Positions 28,849-48,135 are shown, counted from the first letter of the stretch. The stretch is 64,000 nt of DNA from Yersinia frederiksenii ATCC 33641 (GCF_000754805.1 NZ_KN150731.1:3149886-3213885), one strand, 5' to 3'. A program made the numbers and translations. The notes: generated by a model from the letters alone, not told the origin.

Positions 28849-29625
28849 ATGGCTGTTGATGATACCCAACCCCTTATCACTCATTTGATAGAACTGCGTA
28901 AGCGGCTATTGAATTGTATTATCACTATTTTAGTGGTTTTTTTAGTATTGGTTTTTTTTGCCAATGATATCTATCACCTGGTTTCAGCACCGTTGATCAA
29001 ACAACTGCCTGTTGGCTCCAGTATGATCGCAACTGATGTTGCATCACCGTTCTTTACCCCGATTAAATTAACCATGATGGTCTCGGTGTTTGTTTCCGCG
29101 CCGATGATCCTCTATCAGGTTTGGGCATTTATAGCTCCTGCGTTGTATAAACATGAGCGCCGCTTGATGGTCCCACTGCTGATATCCAGCAGCTTCTTGT
29201 TTTATCTGGGTATGGCATTTGCCTATTTTATTGTATTCCCGTTAGCTTTTGGTTTTTTTGCCAAAACAGCGCCGGAAAGCGTATTGATCGCGACGGATAT
29301 CACCAAATACCTTGATTTTGTTATGGCGCTGTTTATGGCGTTTGGTATTTCTTTCGAAGTTCCGATTGCCATCATTCTTCTGTGCTGGGCAGGGGTGACA
29401 ACACCTGAAGCATTGAAGAAAAAACGCCCTTATGTGTTTGTTGGTGCTTTTGTTGTGGGCATGCTACTCACGCCACCTGATGTGCTGTCACAAACATTAT
29501 TGGCAATTCCAATGTATCTGTTATTTGAACTTGGTTTGTTCTTTGCTCGTTTTTATACTGGCAAACAACGACGTAGAGATATTGAGGAAGAAGATGAAGA
29601 AACCGATAATCCGAAGGTACCTTAA
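28849..29625 (+). CDS. tatC: Sec-independent translocase subunit TatC
   Basis: 258 aa, six membrane helices. Signature [13 protein letters not shown] near residue 12-25, [23 protein letters not shown] with the functionally critical E/F region, [25 protein letters not shown]. Binds the RR signal peptide. Ends in an acidic tail [12 protein letters not shown] terminator-like hairpin follows, so tatD is probably a weaker distal gene. Confidence 0.96.
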   Translation: MAVDDTQPLITHLIELRKRLLNCIITILVVFLVLVFFANDIYHLVSAPLIKQLPVGSSMIATDVASPFFTPIKLTMMVSVFVSAPMILYQVWAFIAPALYKHERRLMVPLLISSSFLFYLGMAFAYFIVFPLAFGFFAKTAPESVLIATDITKYLDFVMALFMAFGISFEVPIAIILLCWAGVTTPEALKKKRPYVFVGAFVVGMLLTPPDVLSQTLLAIPMYLLFELGLFFARFYTGKQRRRDIEEEDEETDNPKVP

Positions 29626-29643
29626 ATCTCTGGATTGATGTTT

Positions 29644-29670
29644 AGCCGCCCTCTGGGGCGGCTTCTGTTT
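29644..29670 (+). terminator. Hairpin between tatC and tatD
   Basis: AGCCGCCC (29644-29651) pairs with GGGCGGCT (29656-29663), loop of four, followed by a modest T-rich tail TCTGTTTT. Probably a partial terminator. Confidence 0.65.
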
Positions 29671-29680
29671 TGGGACGCTC

Positions 29681-30463
29681 ATGTTTGATATCGGTGTGAA
29701 TTTAACCAGCTCGCAATTTACCAAAGATTGCCCTCAGGTTGTTGCCCGCGCAAAAAAAACTGGGGTTACCGGTATGCTGATTACCGGTACTGATGCTGAG
29801 GAAAGCCAGGCTGCACTTGAGCTTGCCCGTGCCTACCCTGGTTACTGCTGGTCAACTGCAGGAGTTCATCCTCATCATGCGAGCAGTTGGCAACTTGCTG
29901 TGGAGCAGCAAATCAGGACATTGGCGGCGAATAACTCGGTAGTCGCCATTGGTGAGTGCGGACTTGATTTTAACCGCAATTTCTCCACACCAGCACAGCA
30001 AGAAATGGCATTTACTGCCCAGTTGGCATTGGCAGCAGAGCTTTCTTTGCCTGTTTTCTTACATTGTCGTGAAGCTCACGAACGTTTTATCGCTCTGCTT
30101 GCGCCTTGGTTAGATAAAATCCCTGCCGCTGTTGTGCATTGCTTTACTGGCACTGCCGATGAACTAGACTCTTGCCTGGCATTAGGTTTATCTATTGGTA
30201 TCACCGGTTGGGTTTGTGATGAACGCCGAGGCCTTGAACTAAGAGCATTACTGCCACGCATTCCCGTTCAACAATTGTTGCTGGAAACTGATGCCCCTTA
30301 TTTATTGCCAAGGGATATACATCCAAAACCTGCATCCCGTCGCAATGAACCTAGCTTTCTGCCTCATATCGTCCAGCAAGTTGCTGTATGGCGACAAGAA
30401 GATCCTAAATGGCTGGGACAGAAAACTGATGAAAACGCCCGCCGGATTTTCCGGTTGGTTTGA
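29681..30463 (+). CDS. tatD: TatD-family metal-dependent deoxyribonuclease
   Basis: 260 aa. TatD motifs: [21 protein letters not shown] (metal-binding Glu), [15 protein letters not shown] and [12 protein letters not shown]. Like E. coli TatD it begins [13 protein letters not shown] and so lacks the N-terminal HxH found in YcfH/YjjV, which is normal for this subfamily. 3'-5' exonuclease linked to repair and DNA turnover; not needed for Tat export. hemB begins 14 bp downstream. Confidence 0.94.
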   Translation: MFDIGVNLTSSQFTKDCPQVVARAKKTGVTGMLITGTDAEESQAALELARAYPGYCWSTAGVHPHHASSWQLAVEQQIRTLAANNSVVAIGECGLDFNRNFSTPAQQEMAFTAQLALAAELSLPVFLHCREAHERFIALLAPWLDKIPAAVVHCFTGTADELDSCLALGLSIGITGWVCDERRGLELRALLPRIPVQQLLLETDAPYLLPRDIHPKPASRRNEPSFLPHIVQQVAVWRQEDPKWLGQKTDENARRIFRLV

Positions 30464-30468
30464 GTTAG

Positions 30469-31500
<1,032 letters not shown>

Positions 31501-31520
31501 CTCTTTGCATATCAGTAATA

Positions 31521-31556
31521 AGGTAGGTGCGGATGTACCTACCTCGATTTATTTTT
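31521..31556. terminator. Bidirectional terminator between hemB and rfaH
   Basis: AGGTAGGT (31521-31528) pairs with ACCTACCT (31537-31544), 8-nt loop, followed by a T-rich stretch on the plus strand. The genes converge here. Confidence 0.7.
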
Positions 31557-31567
31557 ATACCGGGATA

Positions 31568-32056
31568 TTATTGTTTTTCGAACTGACGATTATCCAGGCT
31601 TTGCAGTACTTGGCTATTGAGCATATTCAGTAACAACATTGAACGTGCTTCGCCATCTGGTTCGGTATAAATCGCCTGTAGCCCAGAAAAAATACCCTCT
31701 GTAATCGTCACAACATCACCAGGAATCGGAACTTCTGGCGCAATGATTTTATCTGCAGTGTGAGATTGCATCTCGGCGATAACGAGTGCTGGAATGACCG
31801 CAGGTTGCACACCAAACCGGACAAAGTGGCTTACACCTCGAGTGGCACTTATCGTCGTGGTATGAATATTTTCCGGATCAAATTCCACAAACAGATAATT
31901 AGGGAATAACGCCTCTGTCGTTTCAGCCCGTTTTCCGCGCACTATCTTTTCGATAGTCACTATTGGTGTCCAGCAATTTACGTCTTGCCGTTCCAGATGT
32001 TCCTTAGCGCGTAACAGTTGGCCACGTTTACAATATAATAAATGCCAATATTTCAT
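31568..32056 (-). CDS. rfaH: Transcription antiterminator RfaH
   Basis: 162 aa, same length as E. coli RfaH. N-terminal NGN domain starting [24 protein letters not shown] with [13 protein letters not shown], and C-terminal KOW domain ([20 protein letters not shown]). This NusG paralogue is recruited at ops sites and boosts long operons (LPS core, capsule, pili) and translation coupling; its C-domain changes from helix to barrel. I saw no ops element in this window. Faces hemB; its promoter lies in the 268-bp gap shared with ubiD. Confidence 0.96.
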   Translation of the reverse strand: MKYWHLLYCKRGQLLRAKEHLERQDVNCWTPIVTIEKIVRGKRAETTEALFPNYLFVEFDPENIHTTTISATRGVSHFVRFGVQPAVIPALVIAEMQSHTADKIIAPEVPIPGDVVTITEGIFSGLQAIYTEPDGEARSMLLLNMLNSQVLQSLDNRQFEKQ

Positions 32057-32324
32057 AATTTCACATGCCTTTAGATACTACTTGGCAGCATAACAAAAGT
32101 GGCGATATATAAACAGCAAGTATAGATGTGTCATTTATAGCATACTGATTGTTATACAATGATTTAGCCTTATTTTTTTGTCGATAGAATGATATCTGGG
32201 TTACTAATTGTTAATAGTAAAGCGCAGCATGATATTTTTTCGAGTGAGCCGGTATCCATTTTTAACAAAAAGACAGCAACTGCTATAAAGACAGCCTATA
32301 ATGGCGCATCACATAGCCGCCGAA

Positions 32325-33821
32325 ATGATCAGCATGAAATACCGTGACTTACGTGACTTCCTCTCGTTGCTGGAACAGAGGGGTGAACTTAAACGTATTA
32401 GCCAGCCTATTGATCCCTATCTGGAAATGACAGAAATCGCCGATCGCACCTTGCGCGCTGGCGGGCCTGCATTACTTTTTGAAAACCCTAAGGGTTACAG
32501 CATGCCAGTGCTATGTAACTTGTTTGGCACCGCCAAGCGGGTCGCTATGGGGATGGGACAAGAAGATGTCAGTGCATTGCGGGACGTTGGCAAACTGTTG
32601 GCTTTCTTGAAAGAACCCGACCCTCCGAAGGGATTTCGCGATTTATTCGATAAACTGCCGAAATTTAAGCAGGTATTGAATATGCCAACGAAATGCTTAA
32701 GCTCCGCGCCTTGTCAGGAGCAAGTTTGGGAGGGGGATGATGTCGACTTGAGCCGAATCCCTGTCATGCACTGCTGGCCAGAGGATGCAGCTCCCTTGGT
32801 CTCTTGGGGGCTAACGGTAACGCGTGGTCCACATAAAGAGCGTCAAAACCTGGGTATTTATCGCCAGCAAGTTCTGGGTAAAAACAAATTAATTATGCGC
32901 TGGTTATCCCACCGTGGTGGCGCGCTAGATTATCAAGAATGGTGTGAAGCTCATCCCGGTGAACGTTTCCCGGTGGCGGTGGCACTTGGTGCTGATCCAG
33001 CAACCATCTTGGCTGCGGTAACACCGGTGCCCGATACCCTGTCTGAATATGCTTTTGCCGGTTTATTGCGTGGACACAAAACAGAAGTCGTGAAGTGTCT
33101 TTCCAATGATCTTGAAGTACCTGCAAGTGCAGAAATTGTATTGGAAGGATATATTGAGCAGGGTGATATGGCGCCAGAAGGACCTTATGGTGACCATACC
33201 GGCTATTATAACGAGATTGACAGCTTCCCTGTTTTTACCGTTACCCATATTACCCAGCGTAAAGACGCAATTTATCATTCAACTTATACTGGCCGTCCTC
33301 CGGATGAACCGGCAGTGATGGGGGTTGCGCTGAATGAAGTATTTGTCCCTATTTTACAAAAGCAGTTTCCAGAGATTGTCGATTTCTATCTACCACCAGA
33401 AGGCTGTTCATACCGTCTGGCGGTGGTGACAATCAAGAAACAGTATGCAGGTCATGCTAAACGCGTGATGATGGGCGTTTGGTCGTTTTTACGCCAGTTT
33501 ATGTATACAAAATTTGTTATTGTTTGTGATGATGATATTAATGCACGTGATTGGAATGACGTTATTTGGGCGATTACGACCCGGATGGACCCATCCCGCG
33601 ATACGGTGTTAATTGAAAATACGCCAATAGATTATTTAGATTTCGCCTCACCGGTTTCCGGTTTGGGATCTAAAATGGGGCTGGATGCCACCAACAAATG
33701 GCCAGCTGAGACTCCGCGTGAATGGGGGCGTCCAATTAAAATGGATGAAGAAGTCCGCGCCCGTGTTGATGCTATTTGGGATGAACTCGCCATTTTCAGT
33801 GACAAAGAGACGAAACGCTAA
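32325..33821 (+). CDS. ubiD: 4-hydroxy-3-octaprenylbenzoate decarboxylase UbiD
   Basis: 498 aa from ATG 32325 ([13 protein letters not shown]), corresponding to the E. coli start; an ATG at 32301 would add eight residues and no start has a clear SD. prFMN-dependent decarboxylase of ubiquinone synthesis, using cofactor from UbiX. Active-site arginine/glutamate segments are intact: [56 protein letters not shown]. fre follows 54 bp later, as in E. coli. Confidence 0.96.
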   Translation: MISMKYRDLRDFLSLLEQRGELKRISQPIDPYLEMTEIADRTLRAGGPALLFENPKGYSMPVLCNLFGTAKRVAMGMGQEDVSALRDVGKLLAFLKEPDPPKGFRDLFDKLPKFKQVLNMPTKCLSSAPCQEQVWEGDDVDLSRIPVMHCWPEDAAPLVSWGLTVTRGPHKERQNLGIYRQQVLGKNKLIMRWLSHRGGALDYQEWCEAHPGERFPVAVALGADPATILAAVTPVPDTLSEYAFAGLLRGHKTEVVKCLSNDLEVPASAEIVLEGYIEQGDMAPEGPYGDHTGYYNEIDSFPVFTVTHITQRKDAIYHSTYTGRPPDEPAVMGVALNEVFVPILQKQFPEIVDFYLPPEGCSYRLAVVTIKKQYAGHAKRVMMGVWSFLRQFMYTKFVIVCDDDINARDWNDVIWAITTRMDPSRDTVLIENTPIDYLDFASPVSGLGSKMGLDATNKWPAETPREWGRPIKMDEEVRARVDAIWDELAIFSDKETKR

Positions 33822-33875
33822 CCGGCATCGTTCTTGTCCTTGGTTTTGCATTTGATGACCCGACAGAGGGAAGGC

Positions 33876-34577
33876 ATGACAACTTTAAGCTGTAAAGTAA
33901 CCTCCGTAGAGGCCATTACCGATACGGTGTACCGGGTGCAATTGGTGCCTGCATCTGCATTTTCTTTCCGTGCTGGGCAGTATTTGATGGTAGTAATGGA
34001 CGAGCGTGATAAGCGCCCGTTCTCTATGGCATCCACGCCGTTGCAACAAGATTTTATTGAGCTGCATATTGGGGCTTCGGAACTTAATCTGTATGCCATG
34101 GCCGTGATGGACCGAATTCTCAAAGAGAAAACATTGGATGTGGATATTCCTCATGGTGAGGCGTGGTTCCGTGAGGGCAGTAACCGCCCATTGCTTCTCA
34201 TTGCCGGTGGCACCGGTTTCTCCTATGTGCGCTCCATTTTGTTAGCGGCGTTAGCGGAATGTCCTGACCGTGAAGTCTCCGTCTATTGGGGGGGCCGCGA
34301 AGCCGTGCATTTATACGATCTAAGCGAGCTGGAAGCGCTATCGGTTAAATATCCGCAATTGAAAGTTATTCCTGTGGTTGAGCAACCGGAAGAAGGTTGG
34401 CGTGGCCGCACCGGAACAGTGCTGAGTGCGGTATTGCAAGATTACGGCTCTCTTGCTGAGCAAGATATCTATATCGCCGGTCGTTTTGAAATGGCTAAGA
34501 TTGCCCGTGAACGTTTTTGTGCTGAACGTGGCGCGCAGGAAGCGCATATCTATGGTGACGCATTTGCCTTTATCTGA
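33876..34577 (+). CDS. fre: NAD(P)H-flavin reductase Fre
   Basis: 233 aa, equal to E. coli Fre. Flavin-binding RPFSMASTP near residue 46, NAD-binding [14 protein letters not shown] near 110 and terminal [10 protein letters not shown]. Reduces free riboflavin/FMN for use by other enzymes, ferric reduction and activation of ribonucleotide reductase. GAGGGAAGG precedes ATG 33876; the 33834 extension is unneeded. Contains a run of seven G (34288-34294). Confidence 0.95.
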   Translation: MTTLSCKVTSVEAITDTVYRVQLVPASAFSFRAGQYLMVVMDERDKRPFSMASTPLQQDFIELHIGASELNLYAMAVMDRILKEKTLDVDIPHGEAWFREGSNRPLLLIAGGTGFSYVRSILLAALAECPDREVSVYWGGREAVHLYDLSELEALSVKYPQLKVIPVVEQPEEGWRGRTGTVLSAVLQDYGSLAEQDIYIAGRFEMAKIARERFCAERGAQEAHIYGDAFAFI

Positions 34578-34599
34578 GTGAATGATTTTATTCAGAATA

Positions 34600-34682
34600 A
34601 AAAAAGCCCGCCCCTGACAGGCGGGAAAACGGCAACTAAACACCAGGTACAGCGGTTATAAGGGCCTGAATTCAGGCCCTTA
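34600..34682. terminator. Terminator region between fre and fadA: two hairpins
   Basis: CCCGCC (34607-34612) pairs with GGCGGG (34620-34625); the flanking A-run at 34599-34605 gives a U-run for leftward transcripts from fadBA. A 24-bp perfect palindrome centred on GAATTC (34659-34682) lies between it and the fadA stop. For fre the first hairpin lacks a U-run on the plus strand. Confidence 0.75.
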
Positions 34683-34709
34683 ATGTTTTGAAGATAAGTT
34701 ATTCAGAGG

Positions 34710-38074
<3,365 letters not shown>

Positions 38075-38100
38075 ATCTATCTCCTGAATAAGCGCATGTG

Positions 38101-38117
38101 ATCTGGTATGACCAGAT
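38101..38117 (-). promoter_or_regulatory. FadR operator of fadBA
   Basis: ATCTGGTATGACCAGAT is a 7-bp perfect inverted repeat around a 3-bp centre and fits the FadR consensus (TGGTNNGACNA core). It lies 27 bp ahead of the fadB start codon. FadR represses beta-oxidation genes until long-chain acyl-CoA releases it. Confidence 0.85.
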
Positions 38118-38365
38118 ATTCAGGAAGTGTGGATATTTTGTTAATGAAATGCAAACAAGAGATTGATTTTTTGCAGTGAAGATCACAGTCAATCAGAAAG
38201 ATTAATTGATTTTTATCATGTTTATTCGTGGTGTTTGAGCGGTTAAATAATCCATTTATTGCGAGTTGTAACGCATTTTTCAGACAGATAAGTGGTCGCC
38301 GAAACATGGCGTTGGCGACTATGATAAGATGAAAAAATTAAGTTCTAATAGCAAAGGGTACTGTG

Positions 38366-39697
38366 ATGGAAACGCTGGCTTCTTTATATAACGAACATTT
38401 GTCCACCCTACAACAGCGCACCCGTGATGTGCTGGAGCGTCATCAGCTAGACGCTTTACTGATTCATTCCGGTGAATTACAACGCATTTTCCTTGATGAC
38501 CGTGATTATCCTTTCAAAGCTAACGCCCAGTTCAAAGCTTGGGTGCCGGTGACGCAAGTTCCAAACTGCTGGTTATGGGTGGATGGGGTCAATACGCCGA
38601 AGTTATGGTTTTACTCGCCAGTCGACTATTGGCACAGTGTCGAGCCATTACCAGACAGCTTCTGGACAAAATCGATTGATATCCAGCCATTAGCTAATGC
38701 AGATGATATTGCGCAGCAATTACCTGTGCAGCGCGATCGCGTAGCCTATATTGGGTATGCGCAGCAACGTGCTCAGGCTCTGGGTTTCAGCGCCGAAAAC
38801 ATTAATCCACAGCCGGTGTTAGATTATCTGCATTTCTACCGTTCTTATAAAACGGACTATGAGCTGGCATGTATGCGCGAAGCGCAAAAGATGGCGGTCA
38901 CCGGGCATCGGGCTGCTCATGAAGCATTCCAATCTGGAATGAGTGAGTTTGATATCAATCTGGCGTATTTGATGGCGACAGGTCACCGTGATACTGATGT
39001 GCCTTACGATAATATTGTTGCGCTGAATGAACACTCTGCCGTGCTTCACTACACCACGTTACAGCATCAGCCACCGGCAGAAATACGCAGTTTCCTGATG
39101 GATGCAGGCGCTGAATATAATGGTTATGCCGCTGACCTGACTCGGACTTATGCCGCTGATAGTGATAGCGATTTTGCTGCACTGATCCAAGACCTGAATG
39201 ATGAGCAACTGGCACTGATCAAAACTATTAAAAGTGGTGAGCGCTATACTGATTATCACGTCCAGATGCATCAGCGCATTGCCAAGTTATTGCGCACTCA
39301 TAACCTGGTCACGGGTATCAGTGAGGATGCTATGGTCGAACAAGGCATTACCTGCCCATTCTTACCGCACGGGCTGGGTCATCCTCTTGGGTTACAAGTG
39401 CATGATACTGCAGGTTTTATGCAAGATGACACGGGTACTCACCTGAGTGCGCCAGCCAAATATCCTTATCTGCGTTGTACACGAATTCTGCAACCTCGTA
39501 TGGTGCTCACTATTGAGCCGGGTCTCTACTTTATTGAATCTCTGCTGGCCCCATGGCGCTCAGGAGAGTTCAGCAAGCACTTCAATTGGGAACGTATTGA
39601 TGCGCTGAAACCTTTTGGCGGTATTCGTATAGAAGATAATATCGTTATTCACGATAACCGGGTTGAGAACATGACTCGTGACCTGAAGCTGGCCTGA
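38366..39697 (+). CDS. pepQ: Xaa-Pro dipeptidase PepQ
   Basis: 443 aa as in E. coli. M24 metallopeptidase: metal-ligand segments [18 protein letters not shown] (two Asp), [13 protein letters not shown] (His), TIEPGLYF (Glu) and GGIRIEDN (Glu). Cleaves dipeptides with C-terminal proline. Starts at ATG 38366 after AAAGGG. Divergent from fadB; stop overlaps the yigZ start by one base. Confidence 0.95.
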   Translation: METLASLYNEHLSTLQQRTRDVLERHQLDALLIHSGELQRIFLDDRDYPFKANAQFKAWVPVTQVPNCWLWVDGVNTPKLWFYSPVDYWHSVEPLPDSFWTKSIDIQPLANADDIAQQLPVQRDRVAYIGYAQQRAQALGFSAENINPQPVLDYLHFYRSYKTDYELACMREAQKMAVTGHRAAHEAFQSGMSEFDINLAYLMATGHRDTDVPYDNIVALNEHSAVLHYTTLQHQPPAEIRSFLMDAGAEYNGYAADLTRTYAADSDSDFAALIQDLNDEQLALIKTIKSGERYTDYHVQMHQRIAKLLRTHNLVTGISEDAMVEQGITCPFLPHGLGHPLGLQVHDTAGFMQDDTGTHLSAPAKYPYLRCTRILQPRMVLTIEPGLYFIESLLAPWRSGEFSKHFNWERIDALKPFGGIRIEDNIVIHDNRVENMTRDLKLA

Positions 39698-40311
39698 TGC
39701 AGCCTTATCTGATACCTGCTGCACCGGTGACTATCAGCGAGGAAATCAAAAAAAGTCGTTTTATTACCTTGCTGGCACATACCTGTGGGGTGAATGAAGC
39801 GAAGGGTTTTATTCAGCAGGTTAAGCAACAACATCCTACAGCCCGGCATCATTGCTGGGCTTTTGTTGCCGGTACACCAACAGATTCACAGCAATTAGGT
39901 TTTTCCGATGATGGTGAACCTTCGGGTACCGCGGGTAAACCCATTCTGGCCCAGTTGATGGGCAGTCATATTGGTGAAGTTACTGCCGTGGTTGTGCGTT
40001 ACTATGGCGGTATAAAGCTGGGGACCGGCGGGCTGGTCAGGGCGTACGGCAGCGGCGTTCAGCAAGCGTTAAAACAGATTGAAGTAAAATATAAAGTCCC
40101 GCAGGTAGAATATACTTTGCAGTGTGACTATGCGCAGCTTGCCATGGTAGAAACATTATTACAGCAGGTTGAAGGCCAGATTTTACAGAGTGAATATGCA
40201 CAACTCGTGACACTTCACCTCTCATTGCCAGCAACTCAAGCCAGTCAGGTCGGGGATAAATTGCGTGATCTCAGTCGTGGTACGTTGCAATTGACGCCCA
40301 TTTCGCAATAA
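39697..40311 (+). CDS. yigZ: IMPACT-family protein YigZ
   Basis: 204 aa. UPF0029/IMPACT N-domain: KKSRFITLLAHT, HHCWAF, SDDGEPSGTAGKPIL and VVVRYYGGIKLGTGGLVRAYG; the C-terminal half is a DUF1949-like ferredoxin-fold domain. E. coli YigZ has the same layout and position; its biological role is not firmly known. Coupled to pepQ through TGATG. Confidence 0.92.
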   Translation: MQPYLIPAAPVTISEEIKKSRFITLLAHTCGVNEAKGFIQQVKQQHPTARHHCWAFVAGTPTDSQQLGFSDDGEPSGTAGKPILAQLMGSHIGEVTAVVVRYYGGIKLGTGGLVRAYGSGVQQALKQIEVKYKVPQVEYTLQCDYAQLAMVETLLQQVEGQILQSEYAQLVTLHLSLPATQASQVGDKLRDLSRGTLQLTPISQ

Positions 40312-40347
40312 TCCCCATCCAAGTGAATTGCTAAGGAACGTGCCGGA

Positions 40348-41799
40348 ATGCATTTTCGTGCCATAACCCGTATTGTTGGCCTGCTGGTCATCTTATTCTC
40401 CGGGACAATGTTTATTCCCGGACTAGTGGCCTTGATCTATCGTGATGGTGCCGGCCGTGCCTTCAGCGAAACCTTTTTTGTTGCTCTGGCGATAGGCCTT
40501 TTGCTTTGGCTACCAAACCGAAAACAGAAGCATGAGTTGAAGCCTCGCGAGGGTTTTCTCATTGTCGTGCTGTTTTGGACGGTACTGGGCAGTGTGGGGG
40601 CACTACCTTTCTTATTCTCTGAGCGGCCAAATCTCTCCTTAACTGATGCGTTTTTTGAATCATTCTCCGGTTTGACCACCACCGGGGCGACCACACTAGT
40701 GGGATTGGATTCACTGCCTAAAGCTATTTTATTCTATCGGCAAATGCTGCAATGGCTTGGTGGTATGGGGATCATTGTGCTGGCGGTGGCAATCTTACCT
40801 ATTCTGGGGGTTGGGGGGATGCAGCTTTATCGCGCAGAAATGCCCGGCCCGCTGAAAGATAATAAGATGCGACCTCGAATTGCTGAAACTGCTAAAACAC
40901 TGTGGCTTATCTATGTCTTACTGACGATTGCTTGTGCGCTTTCCTTGTGGGGCGCGGGGATGTCGGTGTTTGATGCCATCTCTCACAGCTTTTCTACGAT
41001 AGCCATTGGCGGTTTCTCTACCCACGACGCCAGTATCGGTTACTTCAATAGCCCAACCATTAACACCATTATTGGTATTTTCTTACTGATTTCAGGGTGT
41101 AACTTTGGTCTGCACTTTGCGGTACTCAGTGGCCGCAGTTTGAAAGTGTATTGGCGTGACCCCGAATTCCGTATGTTTATCTTTGTACAATTGACCTTGG
41201 TTGTCGTGTGCACCTTGGTGCTCTGGCAACATAATGTGTACAAATCGGGCATGGAAACGTTAAATCAGGCCTTTTTCCAAGTGGTATCAATGGCGACCAC
41301 GGCGGGTTTCACCACCGATAGTATTTCCAAGTGGCCGTTGTTCTTGCCAATACTTTTATTATGCTCTGCATTTATCGGGGGCTGTGCAGGGTCAACCGGT
41401 GGTGGCCTGAAAGTTATCCGTATCCTATTGCTCTACCTGCAAGGTTCGCGTGAGTTAAAACGTTTGGTTCATCCGAATGCGGTTTACACCATTAAGCTTG
41501 GGCGGCGGGCGTTGCCGGAAAGAATTCTGGAAGCTGTCTGGGGGTTCTTCTCTGCTTATGCTTTGGTTTTCATCATCAGTATGTTGGCCATCGTTGCGAC
41601 AGGTGTTGATGAGTTCTCTGCTTTTGCGGCAGTCACCGCAACTTTGAACAATCTTGGGCCTGGTCTGGGGGTTGTTGCTGATAACTTTACCTCTATGAAC
41701 CCAGCGGCAAAATGGATACTGGTGATAACCATGCTATTTGGACGACTGGAAGTCTTCACTTTACTGGTTCTTTTCACCCCGACATTCTGGCGTGAGTAA
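40348..41799 (+). CDS. trkH: Trk potassium uptake channel subunit TrkH
   Basis: 483 aa, inner-membrane K+ channel working with TrkA. Four pore repeats are visible with selectivity-filter glycines: FSGLTTTGATTL, FSTIAIGGFSTHDAS, SMATTAGFTTD and ATLNNLGPGLG. Length equals E. coli TrkH. ends 22 bp before hemG, with which it forms trkH-hemG. Confidence 0.96.
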   Translation: MHFRAITRIVGLLVILFSGTMFIPGLVALIYRDGAGRAFSETFFVALAIGLLLWLPNRKQKHELKPREGFLIVVLFWTVLGSVGALPFLFSERPNLSLTDAFFESFSGLTTTGATTLVGLDSLPKAILFYRQMLQWLGGMGIIVLAVAILPILGVGGMQLYRAEMPGPLKDNKMRPRIAETAKTLWLIYVLLTIACALSLWGAGMSVFDAISHSFSTIAIGGFSTHDASIGYFNSPTINTIIGIFLLISGCNFGLHFAVLSGRSLKVYWRDPEFRMFIFVQLTLVVVCTLVLWQHNVYKSGMETLNQAFFQVVSMATTAGFTTDSISKWPLFLPILLLCSAFIGGCAGSTGGGLKVIRILLLYLQGSRELKRLVHPNAVYTIKLGRRALPERILEAVWGFFSAYALVFIISMLAIVATGVDEFSAFAAVTATLNNLGPGLGVVADNFTSMNPAAKWILVITMLFGRLEVFTLLVLFTPTFWRE

Positions 41800-41821
41800 T
41801 TCTGCATTAAGGAACATTGCT

Positions 41822-42355
41822 ATGAAAGTACTGATACTTTACTCCAGCCGTGATGGCCAAACGAAAACCATTGCTTCTTATATAGCTAAGGAGTTATCAG
41901 TAGTTGCTACCTGTGAAATACAGGATTTGGCAGAAGTAGAGCAAATCGACTTGAGTCAATACCAGCAAGTGATGATTGGTGCTTCAGTGCGCTATGGGCA
42001 TTTCAACCAGAGTTTGAGTAAATTCGTCAACAAACACGTTGAACAGCTAAATCAAATGCCGAGCGCATTCTTTGCAGTCAATCTGACCGCTCGTAAGCCA
42101 GAAAAGCGTTCGCCACAAACTAATGCTTATCTGCGTAAGTTTTTACTCAGCACACCTTGGCAACCTACATTGTGCACGGTATTCGCTGGAGCCCTACGTT
42201 ATCCGCGTTACCGTTGGATCGATCGGATAATGATTCAACTTATTATGCGTATGACGGGCGGAGAAACGGATACCAGTAAAGAAGTTGAGTATACGGATTG
42301 GCAACAGGTAAGCAGTTTTGCTCAGGATTTCTCGGTATTGTCGTACAAAAAATAG
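41822..42355 (+). CDS. hemG: Menaquinone-dependent protoporphyrinogen oxidase HemG
   Basis: 177 aa flavodoxin-like protein. FMN phosphate loop LILYSSRDGQTKTIA near residues 4-18, GASVRYGHFNQS, and the long insert loop with AGALRYPRYRWIDRIMIQLIMRMTGG typical of HemG, which associates with the membrane. Oxidises protoporphyrinogen IX, passing electrons to quinones. Start ATG 41822; the upstream frame overlaps trkH and is rejected. Last protein gene before the rRNA operon. Confidence 0.95.
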   Translation: MKVLILYSSRDGQTKTIASYIAKELSVVATCEIQDLAEVEQIDLSQYQQVMIGASVRYGHFNQSLSKFVNKHVEQLNQMPSAFFAVNLTARKPEKRSPQTNAYLRKFLLSTPWQPTLCTVFAGALRYPRYRWIDRIMIQLIMRMTGGETDTSKEVEYTDWQQVSSFAQDFSVLSYKK

Positions 42356-42424
42356 CAATAGTGGCGATTATCACCGCAAATCGTTGAAATAAAACACGGT
42401 TGAAAAGTTTTTTCAAATTAGGGG

Positions 42425-42452
42425 TTGCAGGCTGTCAGGAACTCCCTATAAT
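42425..42452 (+). promoter_or_regulatory. rRNA operon promoter P1
   Basis: TTGCAG (42425-42430), 16-bp spacer, TATAAT (42447-42452), followed by a GC-rich discriminator GCGCCTCC. The AT-rich stretch AAAAGTTTTTTCAAATTA just upstream fits an UP element. Layout is that of growth-rate-controlled, ppGpp-sensitive rrn P1 promoters. Confidence 0.85.
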
Positions 42453-42544
42453 GCGCCTCCACTGACCGGGAACAACGAAACATACTTCGCCGGGTCAGGA
42501 AGAGAAAAGAACGATTTTGACTTCGAAAGAAACAAAAGAAAACC

Positions 42545-42572
42545 TTGACTCTTCAGCGGGAAAGCGTATTAT
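42545..42572 (+). promoter_or_regulatory. rRNA operon promoter P2
   Basis: TTGACT (42545-42550), 16-bp spacer, TATTAT (42567-42572), about 120 bp downstream of P1, with the C-rich discriminator CTGCCTCCC. Confidence 0.8.
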
Positions 42573-42623
42573 CTGCCTCCCGCGTTACCGTAAGATTCGC
42601 CGCAAGGCAAACGGGTAACGAAC

Positions 42624-42637
42624 GCTCTTTAACAATT
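42624..42637 (+). promoter_or_regulatory. Leader boxA antitermination site
   Basis: GCTCTTTAACAATT at 42624-42637 matches the rrn boxA (TGCTCTTTAACA) that recruits NusB-S10 for rRNA antitermination. The rest of the 42573-42818 leader is processed precursor. Confidence 0.8.
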
Positions 42638-42818
42638 TATCAGACAATCTGTGTGGGCACTCGCAAGACGATATCGAAGCCTGTTTCGGCAGGCAGAAGT
42701 AATATCAAAGTCTTGAAGAGTGACCAAAGCAGTACACATTTGAACTTCGGTTCGAATGCATATTTGCAGAAAGTAATCTTTGAGCATCGCTTTTAATTAA
42801 GCAAATCAAACAAATCTT

Positions 42819-44361
<1,543 letters not shown>

Positions 44362-44496
44362 CCTAACGATACGCATTGCGCAGTGTCCACACAGATTGTC
44401 TGATGAATGTAAACGAGCAAGCGCACCTGTTGATGTCGTGAGTTTCGACTCATGCTGATACGAAACGGTTAGATTTCGGTTTAATCGGAATTTCGT

Positions 44497-44572
44497 GTCC
44501 CCATCGTCTAGAGGCCTAGGACACTGCCCTTTCACGGCTGTAACAGGGGTTCGAATCCCCTTGGGGACGCCA
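44497..44572 (+). tRNA. tRNA-Glu (UUC) in the 16S-23S spacer
   Basis: 76 nt with encoded CCA. Acceptor GTCCCC/GGGGAC, T-loop GGTTCGAATCC, anticodon TTC at 44531-44533. A single spacer tRNA-Glu is the class found in E. coli rrnB, C, E and G. Confidence 0.98.
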
Positions 44573-44662
44573 ATCCGATAATGTGTGAAAGACATTATCA
44601 CCGGTTCTTGATGAACCACAAAGTATCTTAAAGATGACTTTAACGAGTCGTGTTTAAGATAT

Positions 44663-44675
44663 TGCTCTTTAACAA
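44663..44675 (+). promoter_or_regulatory. Spacer boxA antitermination site
   Basis: TGCTCTTTAACAA at 44663-44675, upstream of 23S, repeats the leader boxA and should renew antitermination for 23S synthesis. Confidence 0.8.
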
Positions 44676-44812
44676 TCTGGAACAAGCTGAAAATTGAAAC
44701 ATTACAGCTGAAACTTATCTCTCCGTAGCTGTACTGAGATAAGAAGTAACCTGTAATAGAGTCTCTCAAATAATCACAACGCAAGTTGTCGAAAGACACC
44801 TTCGGGTTGTGA

Positions 44813-47719
<2,907 letters not shown>

Positions 47720-47831
47720 ACAACACCAAAGGTGTTTTTGTTATTTGAGAATTGATTTTCAGCGATGTTTACAGATTGAATTGGCTGGCTGCGTGATAGA
47801 CATCATGTGGCGGGTTGATTGAAACAGAATT

Positions 47832-47951
47832 TGCCTGGCGGCCATAGCGCGGTGGACCCACCTGAACCCATGCCGAACTCAGAAGTGAAACGCCGTAGCG
47901 CCGATGGTAGTGTGGGGTCTCCCCATGCGAGAGTAGGACACTGCCAGGCAT
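47832..47951 (+). rRNA. rrf: 5S ribosomal RNA
   Basis: 120 nt, TGCCTGGCGGC ... ACTGCCAGGCAT, terminal stem complete, core CCATGCCGAACTCAGAAGTG conserved. Confidence 0.98.
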
Positions 47952-47965
47952 CAAATTTAGCCGAG

Positions 47966-47992
47966 ACCCCATGCCAAAAGCGTGGGGTTTTT
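47966..47992 (+). terminator. rRNA operon terminator T1
   Basis: ACCCCATGC (47966-47974) pairs with GCGTGGGGT (47980-47988), one G-U pair, loop of five, then TTTTT. 14 bp after 5S. Confidence 0.9.
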
Positions 47993-48018
47993 GCTGTGTG
48001 GGATTTGGGATGTAAAAG

Positions 48019-48049
48019 AAAGCCTTCTGCTGCGCAGAGGGCTTTTTTT
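48019..48049 (+). terminator. rRNA operon terminator T2
   Basis: AAAGCCTTCTGC (48019-48030) pairs with GCAGAGGGCTTT (48034-48045), one G-U pair, triloop, then a run of T. Second of two tandem terminators that insulate murB. Confidence 0.9.
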
Positions 48050-48135
48050 ATGTCTGCACTTAAAACAAAATACAATATGAGTATTATGATCGGTTAGACT
48101 AGCGCTAGAGCTAGTTAGAATGAGTATCCAATGCA

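Noticed and set aside
31568..32324. An ops element for RfaH near its own gene
   Set aside because: No GGCGGTAGYNT-like element was found there or elsewhere in the window by eye.
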